Positions 1 to 8,317 of a DNA stretch of 64,000 nt are shown here, piece by piece. Location: contig JAVVVD010000001.1 of the NCBI GenBank assembly GCA_036652795.1, positions 366,098 through 430,097 on the forward strand. The letters are read 5' to 3'. The notes beneath the pieces are model-generated. The model worked only from the letters and a program-made list of their open reading frames with translations. It ran no database searches and was not told the origin of the DNA. Source of the DNA: JAVVVD01 sp036652795 (GTDB taxonomy: Bacteria > Bacillota > Clostridia > Christensenellales > CAG-138). Made by a program: the position numbers and the translations under genes. Numbering within the stretch: position 1 is the first letter of the stretch; each line of letters begins with the position of its first letter.

Positions 1-1060
1 CCTGAGAAACACGTGCCGCCATAGGCACTGCCGAAACACCCGCAGAACCGATCAGCGGGTTTATCTTTCCGCCGGATATCCAGTTCATCAGTTTGCCCAG
101 CAGCACGCCTCCGGCTGTGCCAAACGCAAACGCTATCATTCCCAATACCAATATCAGTACGGTTTGCCAATTTGAAAATGCTTCAAATGTAGCGGTAGCT
201 CCTACTGAGAGGCCTAGGAAAATCGTAACGATATTAATAAGCTCGTTTTGTGCCGTCTTAGAAAGCCGTTCTACAACGCCACACTCGCGCATCAGGTTAC
301 CAAGCATAAGCATACCTATAAGTGGTGCGGCCGATGGCAGCAACAGCGATACAAATATGGTAACAACCAATGGGAAAATGATTTTTTCTGTCTTGGATAC
401 TGGCCTTAACTGCTCCATTACTATGCAGCGCTCTTTCTTGGTTGTCAGCAGCCGCATGATTGGTGGCTGTATCACAGGAACAAGTGCCATATATGAATAT
501 GCAGCTACAGCTATTGGCCCAAGCAACTTCGGTGCAAGCATTGTTGTTACGAATATTGCCGTTGGTCCATCCGCACCACCAATAATGCCTATTGATGCAG
601 CTTCGTTAAATCCAAAGTTGACAATGCCTGTTTTAGTCAGTAAAAGTGCTCCAATGAATGCCACATAGATACCTAGCTGTGCGGCTGCGCCCAAGAGTAA
701 ACTCTTAGGATTGGCAATCAGTGGGGCAAAGTCAGTCATAGCGCCCACGCCAAGGAATATCAGCGAGGGATATATGCCAAGCTTTACACCAAGATACAGA
801 TAATCTATAAGACCCGCCTGCTGGCTGAATGCGGCCCAGTCCACATGTCCGCTCGCATAAAGCGATTCATGGAACATTCCCGCACCTGGCAGATTGGTAA
901 GCAACATGCCGAATGCGATCGGCAATAATAACAGGGGTTCGAATTTTTTCGCTATTGCCAGGTATAGGAAGAAACAGGCTATCGCTATCATTATCAGCGG
1001 CCTTGGATCCTCTAGCAACATGGCAAACCCCGTAGATGAAAGAAAGTTAGTTAATTCCAT
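1..1060 (-). CDS. Sodium ion-translocating decarboxylase, beta subunit (partial, C-terminus off window)
   Basis: This is the integral membrane subunit that couples decarboxylation of carboxybiotin to sodium export (OadB/GcdB/MmdB family). The reading frame is open from an ATG at 1060 to the left edge, giving about 353 residues; the family is usually 370-430, so only the C-terminus is missing. The product is very hydrophobic and carries the family signature GGADGPTAIF around residues 155-165. An AGGAGA ribosome site lies 5 bases before the ATG; an ATG at 1064 is in another frame and stops after five codons. The gene is last in a row delta - biotin carrier - beta. The substrate (oxaloacetate, methylmalonyl-CoA or glutaconyl-CoA) cannot be decided because the alpha subunit is not in view. 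Confidence 0.93.
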   Translation of the reverse strand, partial: MELTNFLSSTGFAMLLEDPRPLIMIAIACFFLYLAIAKKFEPLLLLPIAFGMLLTNLPGAGMFHESLYASGHVDWAAFSQQAGLIDYLYLGVKLGIYPSLIFLGVGAMTDFAPLIANPKSLLLGAAAQLGIYVAFIGALLLTKTGIVNFGFNEAASIGIIGGADGPTAIFVTTMLAPKLLGPIAVAAYSYMALVPVIQPPIMRLLTTKKERCIVMEQLRPVSKTEKIIFPLVVTIFVSLLLPSAAPLIGMLMLGNLMRECGVVERLSKTAQNELINIVTIFLGLSVGATATFEAFSNWQTVLILVLGMIAFAFGTAGGVLLGKLMNWISGGKINPLIGSAGVSAVPMAARVSQ

Positions 1061-1109
1061 TCATTTCTCCTTTAGGGCTGACGGGGGAATCCGTAAACAA
1101 CCCGGTTAA

Positions 1110-1481
1110 TCAGCCTATAATGCAAAGCGTATCGCCGGAATTTACAGTAGCGCCCTTTGTTGCATTTACGGCGACAACCTTTCCGTCCTTGGGTGCCATG
1201 ATCTCATTTTCCATCTTCATAGCCTCAAGTATTAGCAGTATCTGGCCGGCCTTCACGTTATCGCCAGCCTTTACCCTGACATCTAGTATATTGCCAGGCA
1301 TTGGGGCTTTGATGGCTGTTTGGCCTACATTTGCTGCAGCTGGTGCAGCTGGTGCTGCCGGTGCTGCTTGGGTCTGAGGCGCTGCCACAACAGGAGCTGC
1401 ATTAGAAGCCGCTGCACCGTTGATTTCTTCGACCTCTATCTCATAGGATGAACCGTTGACATTGACTACGAACTTACGCAT
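1110..1481 (-). CDS. Biotin carboxyl carrier protein of the sodium-pump decarboxylase (gamma subunit)
   Basis: The 123-residue protein carries the biotin that shuttles carboxyl groups from the transferase to the membrane pump. It has a short N-terminal beta region, an Ala/Pro-rich flexible linker at about residues 24-52, and a C-terminal biotinyl-lipoyl domain with the biotinylation motif EAMKMENE, the second-Met-flanked lysine being the attachment site. It lies 26 bases after the delta subunit gene and 49 before the beta subunit gene on the same strand, so it is read as part of this pump and not of acetyl-CoA carboxylase. Confidence 0.94.
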   Translation of the reverse strand: MRKFVVNVNGSSYEIEVEEINGAAASNAAPVVAAPQTQAAPAAPAAPAAANVGQTAIKAPMPGNILDVRVKAGDNVKAGQILLILEAMKMENEIMAPKDGKVVAVNATKGATVNSGDTLCIIG

Positions 1482-1507
1482 GATTTTCCCTCCAACTGTC
1501 TTGAAAG

Positions 1508-1897
1508 TTATATTTTTTTGATACTGTGAATTCTTAATCCACTAACATTTGTACCCATCGTTGCCGCTATCGCAGCTGATATTGCAGCCGTGAATTGCAT
1601 ACGGTCGGCATGTGGCTCAGATAATCTCCTTACGGAGCGTATCCTTAGTCCTGAGATGTTGGATCCGATGTATGTGGCTATTGCAGCTGCCACTACTGCA
1701 TCGAACTCCTTGCGGTTTACAATTGTCGCGGCGCTTGTTGCAAGCACAGGCGCCGCAACTTCAGGCGTTTTTTTAGTCCTCGGTATGCCTTCCAGTTTAG
1801 AAATAAAAAAGCTCATCAACTTGGTTATATACACCAAGCCGATAAGTCCCACAAAAACCGTACCCATCCCGAGCAATGTTACTAACCATGGACTCAA
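1508..1897 (-). CDS. Sodium-pump decarboxylase delta/gamma (OadG-like) subunit with internal duplication
   Basis: This small membrane-anchored subunit helps assemble the decarboxylase. One N-terminal membrane segment follows the start (WLVTLLGMGTVFVGLIGLVY), then a polar Ala-rich linker and a C-terminal region. I chose a TTG start at 1897 because a GGGAGG site lies 9 bases upstream and the protein then begins directly with the membrane segment (129 residues); an upstream start at 1945 would add 16 basic residues without a good ribosome site. The C-terminal half contains two copies of the pattern F-x(5)-AAIA-x(3)-G-x-N-x-SGLRI-x-S, which normally appears once. First gene of the decarboxylase run; no carboxyltransferase (alpha) gene lies upstream, where rluB sits. 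Confidence 0.82.
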   Translation of the reverse strand: MSPWLVTLLGMGTVFVGLIGLVYITKLMSFFISKLEGIPRTKKTPEVAAPVLATSAATIVNRKEFDAVVAAAIATYIGSNISGLRIRSVRRLSEPHADRMQFTAAISAAIAATMGTNVSGLRIHSIKKI

Positions 1898-2068
1898 GTG
1901 TGTACGCCTCCCTTCCATGCGGCCTCTGCGCGCCGCACGATACATTTATTAACTGCTGGACAAGGAATAAAATACAATCCCTTATCCTAGCCCTAATTCT
2001 TTATATTCTACATTATAACCTTTTTTCCTGCAAAATTCAGGTAATCCTGTATAACATATTTTTATCTA

Positions 2069-2797
2069 TCAGTTGGCCTCGTCCGTATCGACAAGCATCG
2101 TATCCAATTCCGTCAATTCTTCCGTTGTCAAGTATCGCCATTCACCTGGTTTAAGCTCGCCCAGATTGATTCTGCCTACCCTTACCCGGCGAAGCAGCAG
2201 TGTATCATAACCTATCGCGCTTATCATGCGACGTATCTGGCGATTGCGCCCTTCATGTATCGTAATAAAGAAGCATGACTTATCAATGCCAATTTTATGT
2301 ACATCTCTCACATTTGCTGGTGATGTTACGCAATCGCCTATATCTACCCCTTGCTCCAAGCTTGCTATCTGTTCCGCCGTTATTCGTCCGCTGCACACAG
2401 CATAGTAGGTCTTATCTATAATGAATTTAGGATGCGTCATGCGGTATGCCAGTTCTCCATCGTTAGTCATTATAAGCAACCCCTCGGAATCATAATCAAG
2501 TCTGCCTACGTTATAAAGTCTGTATTTGAAGTCCTTAAAGCAATCCATAATTGTGCTTCGTCCCTCCGGGTCGCTTGCTGTACACACCATTCCGGCAGGC
2601 TTGTTTAACATTATCACCACCCGTTGTGAAACCGGAGCTATCGTTTTGCCGTTATAGCGCACCTCATCTCCATCATTAACGCTCATGCCAAGCGTAGCAA
2701 TATCACCGTTCACTGTAACCATGCCTGCCGTGATATATTCCTCGCACTTTCTCCTCGATGCTATCCCCGAATCCGCCATGTATTTTTGCAGTCGCAT
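2069..2797 (-). CDS. rluB: Pseudouridine synthase RluB-type (large ribosomal subunit)
   Basis: The protein makes pseudouridine in 23S rRNA. It has an N-terminal S4 RNA-binding domain (from MRLQKYMADSGIASRRKCEE) and an RsuA/RluB catalytic domain with the GRLDYDSEGLL motif, whose aspartate is the nucleophile, followed by EGRNRQIRRM. The start at 2797 gives 242 residues and is preceded by a G-rich ribosome site; an in-frame ATG at 2812 lacks one. It sits directly downstream of the carboxypeptidase gene, as rluB (ypuL) follows the dacB region in Bacillus subtilis. Confidence 0.95.
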   Translation of the reverse strand: MRLQKYMADSGIASRRKCEEYITAGMVTVNGDIATLGMSVNDGDEVRYNGKTIAPVSQRVVIMLNKPAGMVCTASDPEGRSTIMDCFKDFKYRLYNVGRLDYDSEGLLIMTNDGELAYRMTHPKFIIDKTYYAVCSGRITAEQIASLEQGVDIGDCVTSPANVRDVHKIGIDKSCFFITIHEGRNRQIRRMISAIGYDTLLLRRVRVGRINLGELKPGEWRYLTTEELTELDTMLVDTDEAN

Positions 2798-2821
2798 GCT
2801 TGTCCCCCCCATCTGTAAAAT

Positions 2822-3949
2822 TTACGCCGTCCACCTAGTGAACAGCTTGTTTAGATAATACCCATACCCACAGCCCTCTATGTCTATGGCAGCCACCAGT
2901 TCGACTGTGCGCAGCAGTCCAGTGTCATCCCATACCTCTACGCAGCCCAGCACCTGTCCCGCCGTTACCGGCGCGTATACGCGTTCATCCGCAATAACCT
3001 TCGTATGTATTTGGGTATCGCTGTTTCTGCTCACGGGTATCATTATATCTTCATCTGCAACAAGTTCCAACATGTTTCTCATACCGCTATCCACTGGCAA
3101 CACAACTATCATATCGCCTTTTTTAATTATTCGCTCCATACAGTAAGTGGCAAAAGCATTATCCATTATCGCCCTTGCATCGCTAAACATATTCGGACAG
3201 TTGAGCACCACACCCACAATATCAAGCCCATCACGCTTTGCAGAAAACACAAGGCACTTGCCCGCAGCAATTGTGTATCCCGTTTTAACCCCTGTTGCTC
3301 CATCATATTCCCAAAGCAATTTGTTTTTATTTTGCATTGTGCGTTGGATATTCCCGCTGGTTGTGCGGTGATAGCTGCATGACACTATCTCCCGGAATAT
3401 ACTGTTACGCATGGCGTACGCACTTATTAGTGCCAGATCATAGGCGGTGGTATAATGTTCATCGTCGTGCAGACCGTTTGGCGAAACGAAATGCGTATTC
3501 AGCGCGCCAATCTGTACGGCCTTTTGATTCATTAGTTCCGCAAATTCCGGCACGCTACCGCCTATATGCTCAGCTATTGCCACAGCCGCATCGTTACCTG
3601 ATCTAAGCATAAGGCCGTATAACAGATCCCGCAGGTTTATGCGTTCATTCTTTTCCAAGTATATGCTGGAGCCTTCCACGCCATAAGCAGTACCGCTCAC
3701 CGTGACCAGTTCGTCCAGCCCGCCATGTTCTATTGCCATTATCGCCGTCATTACCTTTGTGGTACTTGCCATTGGCATCTTTTGGTGTGAGTTTTTAGAG
3801 TATAGCACTTTCCCCGTTTGTACCTCAAGCAACGCCGCGCCTTGCGCGCTCACGTCAAGCCATGTCGCCTGCACGCTCATTGGCAAGGTGATGGCTGCTA
3901 TTATCACCATAAAAGCGGCGGCGCATCTTTTTATTTTTCTCTTGCGCAT
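2822..3949 (-). CDS. D-alanyl-D-alanine carboxypeptidase, S11 family (DacB/DacF-like), active
   Basis: This is a penicillin-binding protein that trims the terminal D-Ala from peptidoglycan stem peptides outside the membrane. From the chosen ATG at 3949 it has a basic N-terminus and signal peptide ending near residue 28, then the three catalytic motifs: Ser62-x-x-Lys65 (ASTTK), Ser117-Gly-Asn119 and Lys222-Thr-Gly224. The C-terminal third is the beta-rich PBP5-type domain and ends in an amphipathic, possibly membrane-associated tail. The start lies 4 bases after the stop of the gerW-like gene. Its place between scpAB and rluB matches Bacillus dacB, a spore-cortex enzyme, although spmA and spmB are absent; a spore role is inferred from position. 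Confidence 0.93.
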   Translation of the reverse strand: MRKRKIKRCAAAFMVIIAAITLPMSVQATWLDVSAQGAALLEVQTGKVLYSKNSHQKMPMASTTKVMTAIMAIEHGGLDELVTVSGTAYGVEGSSIYLEKNERINLRDLLYGLMLRSGNDAAVAIAEHIGGSVPEFAELMNQKAVQIGALNTHFVSPNGLHDDEHYTTAYDLALISAYAMRNSIFREIVSCSYHRTTSGNIQRTMQNKNKLLWEYDGATGVKTGYTIAAGKCLVFSAKRDGLDIVGVVLNCPNMFSDARAIMDNAFATYCMERIIKKGDMIVVLPVDSGMRNMLELVADEDIMIPVSRNSDTQIHTKVIADERVYAPVTAGQVLGCVEVWDDTGLLRTVELVAAIDIEGCGYGYYLNKLFTRWTA

Positions 3950-3953
3950 GATC

Positions 3954-4379
3954 CTACTCGCCGGATTTCTCTCCGTCGCACCTGCAAACCTTGCCAATAA
4001 GCTTACCTATTGCATCCAATGCGCCAGGGATAAAATTCACCATTCTCTCCAGTGTATTCTCGTATTGTGCCGACATCACCCTTACCTCACCCTCGTTTAC
4101 CGAAAGGAATGCAACAGGCGTCATGCACATACCCGCCACAGTGGTTCCGGCAAATGGATATCTTGTTTCCTCATCAAGTGTTTCGCCGCTTTTTTTAACT
4201 GTGCGTGGGCTTTGGTATTCCCCGCCGCCAGACATGAAACCGAGACTGACCTTTGATACTGGCAGCACCATTGTTTCACCACCAATGATTATTGGACTGC
4301 CTACCACTGTATTTACGTCTACCATCTCCCGTATCTGCTCCATGCTGGTCTTCATTATGTTTTCAATTGGATGGCTCAT
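3954..4379 (-). CDS. ytfJ: GerW/YtfJ family sporulation protein
   Basis: The 141-residue protein belongs to the GerW (YtfJ) family, spore proteins linked to germination. It starts with the typical short helix containing IENIMKTSMEQIREM, followed by VNTVVGSPI and a Gly-rich region with SKVSLGFMSGGGEY, then hydrophobic C-terminal residues. AAGGAG precedes the ATG. The start overlaps the end of the DUF2953 gene by 17 bases, and ytfI (DUF2953) and ytfJ are neighbours in Bacillus as well. Confidence 0.92.
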   Translation of the reverse strand: MSHPIENIMKTSMEQIREMVDVNTVVGSPIIIGGETMVLPVSKVSLGFMSGGGEYQSPRTVKKSGETLDEETRYPFAGTTVAGMCMTPVAFLSVNEGEVRVMSAQYENTLERMVNFIPGALDAIGKLIGKVCRCDGEKSGE

Positions 4380-4938
4380 GTTTTTTCTCCTTCTGTTTTC
4401 TCAGTTGTCTGAATATAGCGCCTATAATATGTGTGTTACGTATACTTAGTATGCCTTCCACATCCAACCAAAAAGTTTCTCTGTCGAAAACCGGATTAAT
4501 GCAGCCTTTTAGTTTTGTTTCATGCAACATAAATTTGATAATCGTCTGCAATAGTATGTTTATCCCACCAGTCAGCATCACAGTGCTAAATGCATCGTCA
4601 CGTATGCCTATTGCCCCGAAAAGCTTGATCTCCTCCAGCCTTGATTTTTTTAAAAGCTCCTTCATCATCCCTCCCATAAAGCTTGGCTGTTTTCTTTTTG
4701 CAAATATTTCCATAGGTCTGCTTTTCCCTTGTCTATCCACTAGCCGTATCACCAGCATTCCATATCCGTCAATAGCAAGACGAATTTGTATTGGCGCTTC
4801 AAACAAACCAAGCATAAGCTTGATTTTTATATGCAGCTCCACACCATACGATCCAATCGTAAACGTCAATATTATGCGGCTAGTGTCAAATATTAACACA
4901 GAGGCAACCGCTGCTATAGAAGCAAAAAAAAGAATCAC
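4363..4938 (-). CDS. DUF2953 membrane-anchored protein (YtfI-like)
   Basis: The 191-residue protein has an N-terminal hydrophobic segment at about residues 1-20, beta-strand-rich sequence, and a conserved C-terminal half including LQTIIKFMLHETKLKG. The family is known next to ytfJ in spore formers but has no established biochemical function. The start is GTG, four bases after a strong GGAGG site. A role in sporulation is inferred from the neighbour only. Confidence 0.8.
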   Translation of the reverse strand: MILFFASIAAVASVLIFDTSRIILTFTIGSYGVELHIKIKLMLGLFEAPIQIRLAIDGYGMLVIRLVDRQGKSRPMEIFAKRKQPSFMGGMMKELLKKSRLEEIKLFGAIGIRDDAFSTVMLTGGINILLQTIIKFMLHETKLKGCINPVFDRETFWLDVEGILSIRNTHIIGAIFRQLRKQKEKKHEPSN

Positions 4939-5005
4939 TCTACCTCCTGCAAAGGGTTCGTGATCCTAGTTTTTGTTATAACACTGGAAAATATTAGTCC
5001 TAAAG

Positions 5006-5566
5006 CTATATTATCGATGTCTCCGTGCCGTCTTCATCGTCCATTATCGGTTGGGAGTATGTTTCATAACATGGAAGGTCGGTTATCGAATGCAATCCGA
5101 ACTGGCGCAAAAACGCATCCGTAGTGCCAAAAAGCATAGGCCTGCCTACCGCATCCTTACGGCCTAGTTCCTGTATCATGCCAAGCTTTATGAGCTGGCT
5201 CACAGAGTATTCGCAGCGGACACCACGTACAGATTCAATATCTGAACGTGTGACAGGCTGCTTATACGCTATTATGGATAACGTTTCCAGCATTGATTGT
5301 GAAAACGACTTTGTTTGGGCTGGCTGCAACAGTTCTTCAATGAAGGGTGCATACTTTGGATTAGAAATTAGTTGAGCCGTCTCCTCCGTAAGATATAGCA
5401 ACACACCTCGCTCCTGCTCACGATACAGCTTGTCCATGCCCTGTAGCACAAACTGTATTTCCATCTCGGTTATACCAAGTGCCCGCTGAAGCTGCAGTAT
5501 TGAAACCGGCTCGCCAGAAACGAACAATATACACTCTATCGCGCTGAAGCGTTCATCATTTTCCAT
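5006..5566 (-). CDS. scpB: Segregation and condensation protein B
   Basis: ScpB is the winged-helix kleisin-interacting subunit of the SMC-ScpAB condensin that organises the chromosome. The protein shows the two tandem winged-helix regions, with the family hallmark LSIIAYKQPVTRSDIESVRG in the middle and GRPMLFGTTDAFLRQFGL toward the C-terminus. The ATG at 5566 has GAGGG upstream; a GTG at 5581 that overlaps the scpA stop is a second possible start. It is translationally coupled to scpA. The acidic tail after about residue 165 is variable in the family. Confidence 0.95.
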   Translation of the reverse strand: MENDERFSAIECILFVSGEPVSILQLQRALGITEMEIQFVLQGMDKLYREQERGVLLYLTEETAQLISNPKYAPFIEELLQPAQTKSFSQSMLETLSIIAYKQPVTRSDIESVRGVRCEYSVSQLIKLGMIQELGRKDAVGRPMLFGTTDAFLRQFGLHSITDLPCYETYSQPIMDDEDGTETSII

Positions 5567-5577
5567 ATGTGTATCCC

Positions 5578-6339
5578 TCACTGCTCATCCATATATTCTA
5601 TATCCTCATCGTAGTCGATAAGCCTGTGGGCAGTTATCGTAATGGGGCTGTACGGTTGATTTTGTTTTAGCGTTATCTCATTGCGCGCTATCATATCCAA
5701 CAGCGCCATAAATGTGACTATCATCTCCATCTTTGTCGATGCTGCGTCAAAAAGGCTGTCGAACGTTATGCTTTCCTGTTCCTTTAGTGCGCCGCGAATC
5801 TTAACCAGTTGCATACGCACAGTGAAGCGATCCGCGCTTACCTCGTGTATATGCGTTAAATTTTCCGTAGCAAAGCGTTCTTTATTGAGCGCCACTAAAA
5901 AAGCATTGAACAGGCAGTCAATCGATGTTTCGTCCAGCATTATCTCCTGAGGTGGCAATATAAATTCCTCTGGCAGTTTTGAAAACATGCCGTATGCCCT
6001 TTGAAACAGCAGTTCAAGCTGCGCTCCGGCCTCCTTAAACGCCTTATATTCCCTCAGCTGGCGGATAAGTGCAACCTCAGGGTCTTCCTCTTCCAAATCA
6101 TCCTTGGGCGGTTTTGGCAGCAGTGAACGCGATTTAATATAAACCAACGTTGCCGCCATATTCAAAAACTCACTGGCAGTATCCATATCCAATTTGTCCA
6201 GCTCATCCATATATGCGAGATACTGCGCCGTAATCTCGGAAATGAATATATCCTTGATGTCCACCTCGGCCTGTTCGATAAGGTGAAGCAGCAGATCCAA
6301 AGGGCCGTCAAATTGTTGTAAATGCACCTGATACGTCAT
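5578..6339 (-). CDS. scpA: Segregation and condensation protein A
   Basis: ScpA is the kleisin that bridges SMC heads and binds ScpB. The 253-residue protein begins with the typical FDGPLDLLLHLIE and IKDIFISEIT motifs of the N-terminal SMC-neck-binding domain; the C-terminal winged helix includes FMALLDMIARNEI. Its stop overlaps the possible GTG start of scpB, so the two are one operon. The membrane protease gene upstream ends 6 bases away from its start region. Confidence 0.96.
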   Translation of the reverse strand: MTYQVHLQQFDGPLDLLLHLIEQAEVDIKDIFISEITAQYLAYMDELDKLDMDTASEFLNMAATLVYIKSRSLLPKPPKDDLEEEDPEVALIRQLREYKAFKEAGAQLELLFQRAYGMFSKLPEEFILPPQEIMLDETSIDCLFNAFLVALNKERFATENLTHIHEVSADRFTVRMQLVKIRGALKEQESITFDSLFDAASTKMEMIVTFMALLDMIARNEITLKQNQPYSPITITAHRLIDYDEDIEYMDEQ

Positions 6340-6345
6340 ACATGC

Positions 6346-7011
6346 CTACACAAACAGCGATATTATCGACGTATATACCATGCTCATTGCGCTCATTATG
6401 CCATTTAGTCCGGCGTTGAGTACGCCTGAAAAAACGCCGCTCATCAGCAGCACTATGAGTATAAGATATCCATATTTTTCGGCATAATAGAATACGTTAG
6501 GGCTTACCTTACGTATCAATAGGCATTGCACCACTCGATATCCATCCAACGGCGGAACCGGCAACAGATTGAATATAAACAGCGCGATATTTATCTGCAC
6601 GATATACATCACTATGGTATTTACCACCGCGTTGCTAAAGCCAAATCCAAGGTTGATAAGATAGTACAGCCCCATAAACACGAATGCCAGCAGTATATTG
6701 GCAGTAACGCCCGCCAGCGAAACAATTATCTCATCCCTGCGTGGTTTTTTAAAATTCCTTGGGTTTATAGGTACAGGCTTTGCCCAGCCAAATCCTACCA
6801 GGAACAGCATTATTAATCCGAACGGGTCAAGATGACACATTGGATTAACGCTCATGCGCCCAAGATTCCTTGCAGTCGGATCGCCTAGCCTATACGCAGC
6901 GTATGCATGTGCCCACTCGTGAAATGAAAGCGCTATTATTACTGCAGGCAGCAGGTATAGCATATCCATCAAAAATCCACGCGGATTAGAAAACAGCTCA
7001 AATAGCCTCAA
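6346..7011 (-). CDS. Site-2 protease family membrane metalloprotease (M50)
   Basis: This is an intramembrane zinc protease-like protein of about 220 residues with some six hydrophobic segments. The zinc motif HEWAH lies in the first long membrane helix and the second motif, NLLPVPPLDGYRV, carries the Asp that completes the site in M50 enzymes. The start is uncertain: TTG at 7011 has AGGAG 9 bases upstream, TTG at 7020 is directly against that site, and the first ATG is at 6969. In many Clostridia a protease of this type precedes scpA, as here. Its substrate is unknown; it lacks a PDZ domain, so it is not RseP-like. Confidence 0.88.
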   Translation of the reverse strand: MRLFELFSNPRGFLMDMLYLLPAVIIALSFHEWAHAYAAYRLGDPTARNLGRMSVNPMCHLDPFGLIMLFLVGFGWAKPVPINPRNFKKPRRDEIIVSLAGVTANILLAFVFMGLYYLINLGFGFSNAVVNTIVMYIVQINIALFIFNLLPVPPLDGYRVVQCLLIRKVSPNVFYYAEKYGYLILIVLLMSGVFSGVLNAGLNGIMSAMSMVYTSIISLFV

Positions 7012-7112
7012 AATGCCCAACTCCTAAATCTCTTTTGCATCATTATACGCCATACATTCTGCGCTGACAAGCAGCCACGATGTGGCGAATCAAGCCGCAT
7101 TATATCATAATC

Positions 7113-8252
7113 TTACGCGTGCAGCCAAGTTAAAAATACAATCTTCATATAATCAGCAACATTGGCGATCTCAACGTCTGTGTGTGCAACAAGATCCACT
7201 ATTGCCAACACGTTTTCATCCACGTCAACATATGTAACACTGCCTGTCTTATCCGTATGCTTTACAGGTGCCTGTAGTTCCTCTACGGCGGATATTTTCG
7301 CGTTAAATGTTGATCCTACCGGCAGCAGCGCCACAGCATCGTTTGCGGCCACAAGATTGATCTTGGGAATCTGTCCATCCAAAACGGGTATATCGTGCAC
7401 CACCACATCTCCTTTTTTCACCAGTACGGCCGCTTTATATGATGAAAATGCTCTTTCAATCGCATCTGAAGCGATTTTTACGCGTGAAGCGGCATTTTCT
7501 GCACCCATAACGACACATATGTACGCTGTTTCTGCGCGTTTAACTGCAAACACACCGCAATACCCTGCCGTGCCAGATGAACCTGTGGCAACGCCCTTGC
7601 ACCCCACACAACTTTTGAGCAACTTGTTTGAGCTTGCAAGCTCTGTCAGTCTGCCGTCATCATGGGTTATGCTGTCATAAAACACCGTACCATATCGCTC
7701 AAATGTGGCGCTTTTGATAAGCTGCGCACCAAGTATTGCAATCTCACGCGCAGAAAGCATTATCCCACTTCCAACAATATCTTGATATATAGCGTTGATA
7801 CCAAGATCTGCTAGCCTTAGGTTCATCGCTGCCAAAAATTCCGTCTCCGTCATTGCAGCTTCGGCTAGCGCCACGATAGCGTCACCCGCCATTATTATCA
7901 CAGCAGCTTTTAGCAGCAAATCCGCCGTTATGCTTTCGTCCACCTCGATAAATGCCGTTGGGCCGCTTATCTGCGCCGCTTTATCGCTTACCTTTACCAT
8001 TGTGGATGTATTAAGTCGCCCGGCATCCGCAAGCTCACATATCAGCAGCAGTGCCGGCAGCTTACTTAGCCCCGCCGCATCCATTTTTTTATCCGTATCC
8101 TTTCCCGCGACCTCAGTCATTGATAGCGCCTCAAACAATCCGGCGCTTTTTCCTGTTCCAAATTCAAAGTCAGTCGCATTCGTCACACAGGCTGGAGTCA
8201 TCGCAAGCATAATAGCGCACAGTATGCAAATGATACATTTTTTTTCGAACAT
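7113..8252 (-). CDS. DacF-like S11 family protein, catalytic residues lost (pseudoenzyme)
   Basis: The 379-residue protein has a signal peptide (cleavage near residues 22-27) and the overall S11 carboxypeptidase layout, including the C-terminal beta domain, and aligns without gaps around the first motif with the active paralogue at 2822-3949. All three catalytic motifs are changed: Ser-x-x-Lys is Gly61-Leu-Ser-Lys64, Ser-Gly-Asn is Ala122-Gly-Asp124, and Lys-Thr-Gly is Ala222-Thr-Gly224. The frame is intact, so it is not an obvious pseudogene. It sits beside deoB and spoIIM, the place of dacF in Bacillus. A non-enzymatic, perhaps peptidoglycan-binding role in sporulation is inference. Its ribosome site GGGGAGG is inside a hairpin. 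Confidence 0.87.
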   Translation of the reverse strand: MFEKKCIICILCAIMLAMTPACVTNATDFEFGTGKSAGLFEALSMTEVAGKDTDKKMDAAGLSKLPALLLICELADAGRLNTSTMVKVSDKAAQISGPTAFIEVDESITADLLLKAAVIIMAGDAIVALAEAAMTETEFLAAMNLRLADLGINAIYQDIVGSGIMLSAREIAILGAQLIKSATFERYGTVFYDSITHDDGRLTELASSNKLLKSCVGCKGVATGSSGTAGYCGVFAVKRAETAYICVVMGAENAASRVKIASDAIERAFSSYKAAVLVKKGDVVVHDIPVLDGQIPKINLVAANDAVALLPVGSTFNAKISAVEELQAPVKHTDKTGSVTYVDVDENVLAIVDLVAHTDVEIANVADYMKIVFLTWLHA

Positions 8253-8256
8253 ATTA

Positions 8257-8302
8257 AAACCTCCCCGTCTATATCACTAAGATATATTTCATGGGGAGGT
8301 TT
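8257..8302 (-). promoter_or_regulatory. Hairpin that covers the ribosome site of the DacF-like gene
   Basis: On the minus strand, AAACCTCCCC (8302-8293) pairs perfectly with GGGGAGGTTT (8266-8257), 5 bases before the ATG at 8252; an inner pairing of six bases (8286-8281 with 8275-8270) extends it. The right arm contains the Shine-Dalgarno GGGGAGG. Only four Ts follow the stem, so it may act as a weak terminator for deoB, as a translational shutter, or both. The pairing is seen directly; the function is inferred. Confidence 0.6.
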
Positions 8303-8317
8303 AATGCAATTTTTGCG

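Noticed and set aside
93..668. Plus-strand open frame over the first 700 bases
   Set aside because: It is the antisense of the decarboxylase beta subunit, whose minus-strand frame has the family motif GGADGPTAIF and a good ribosome site.
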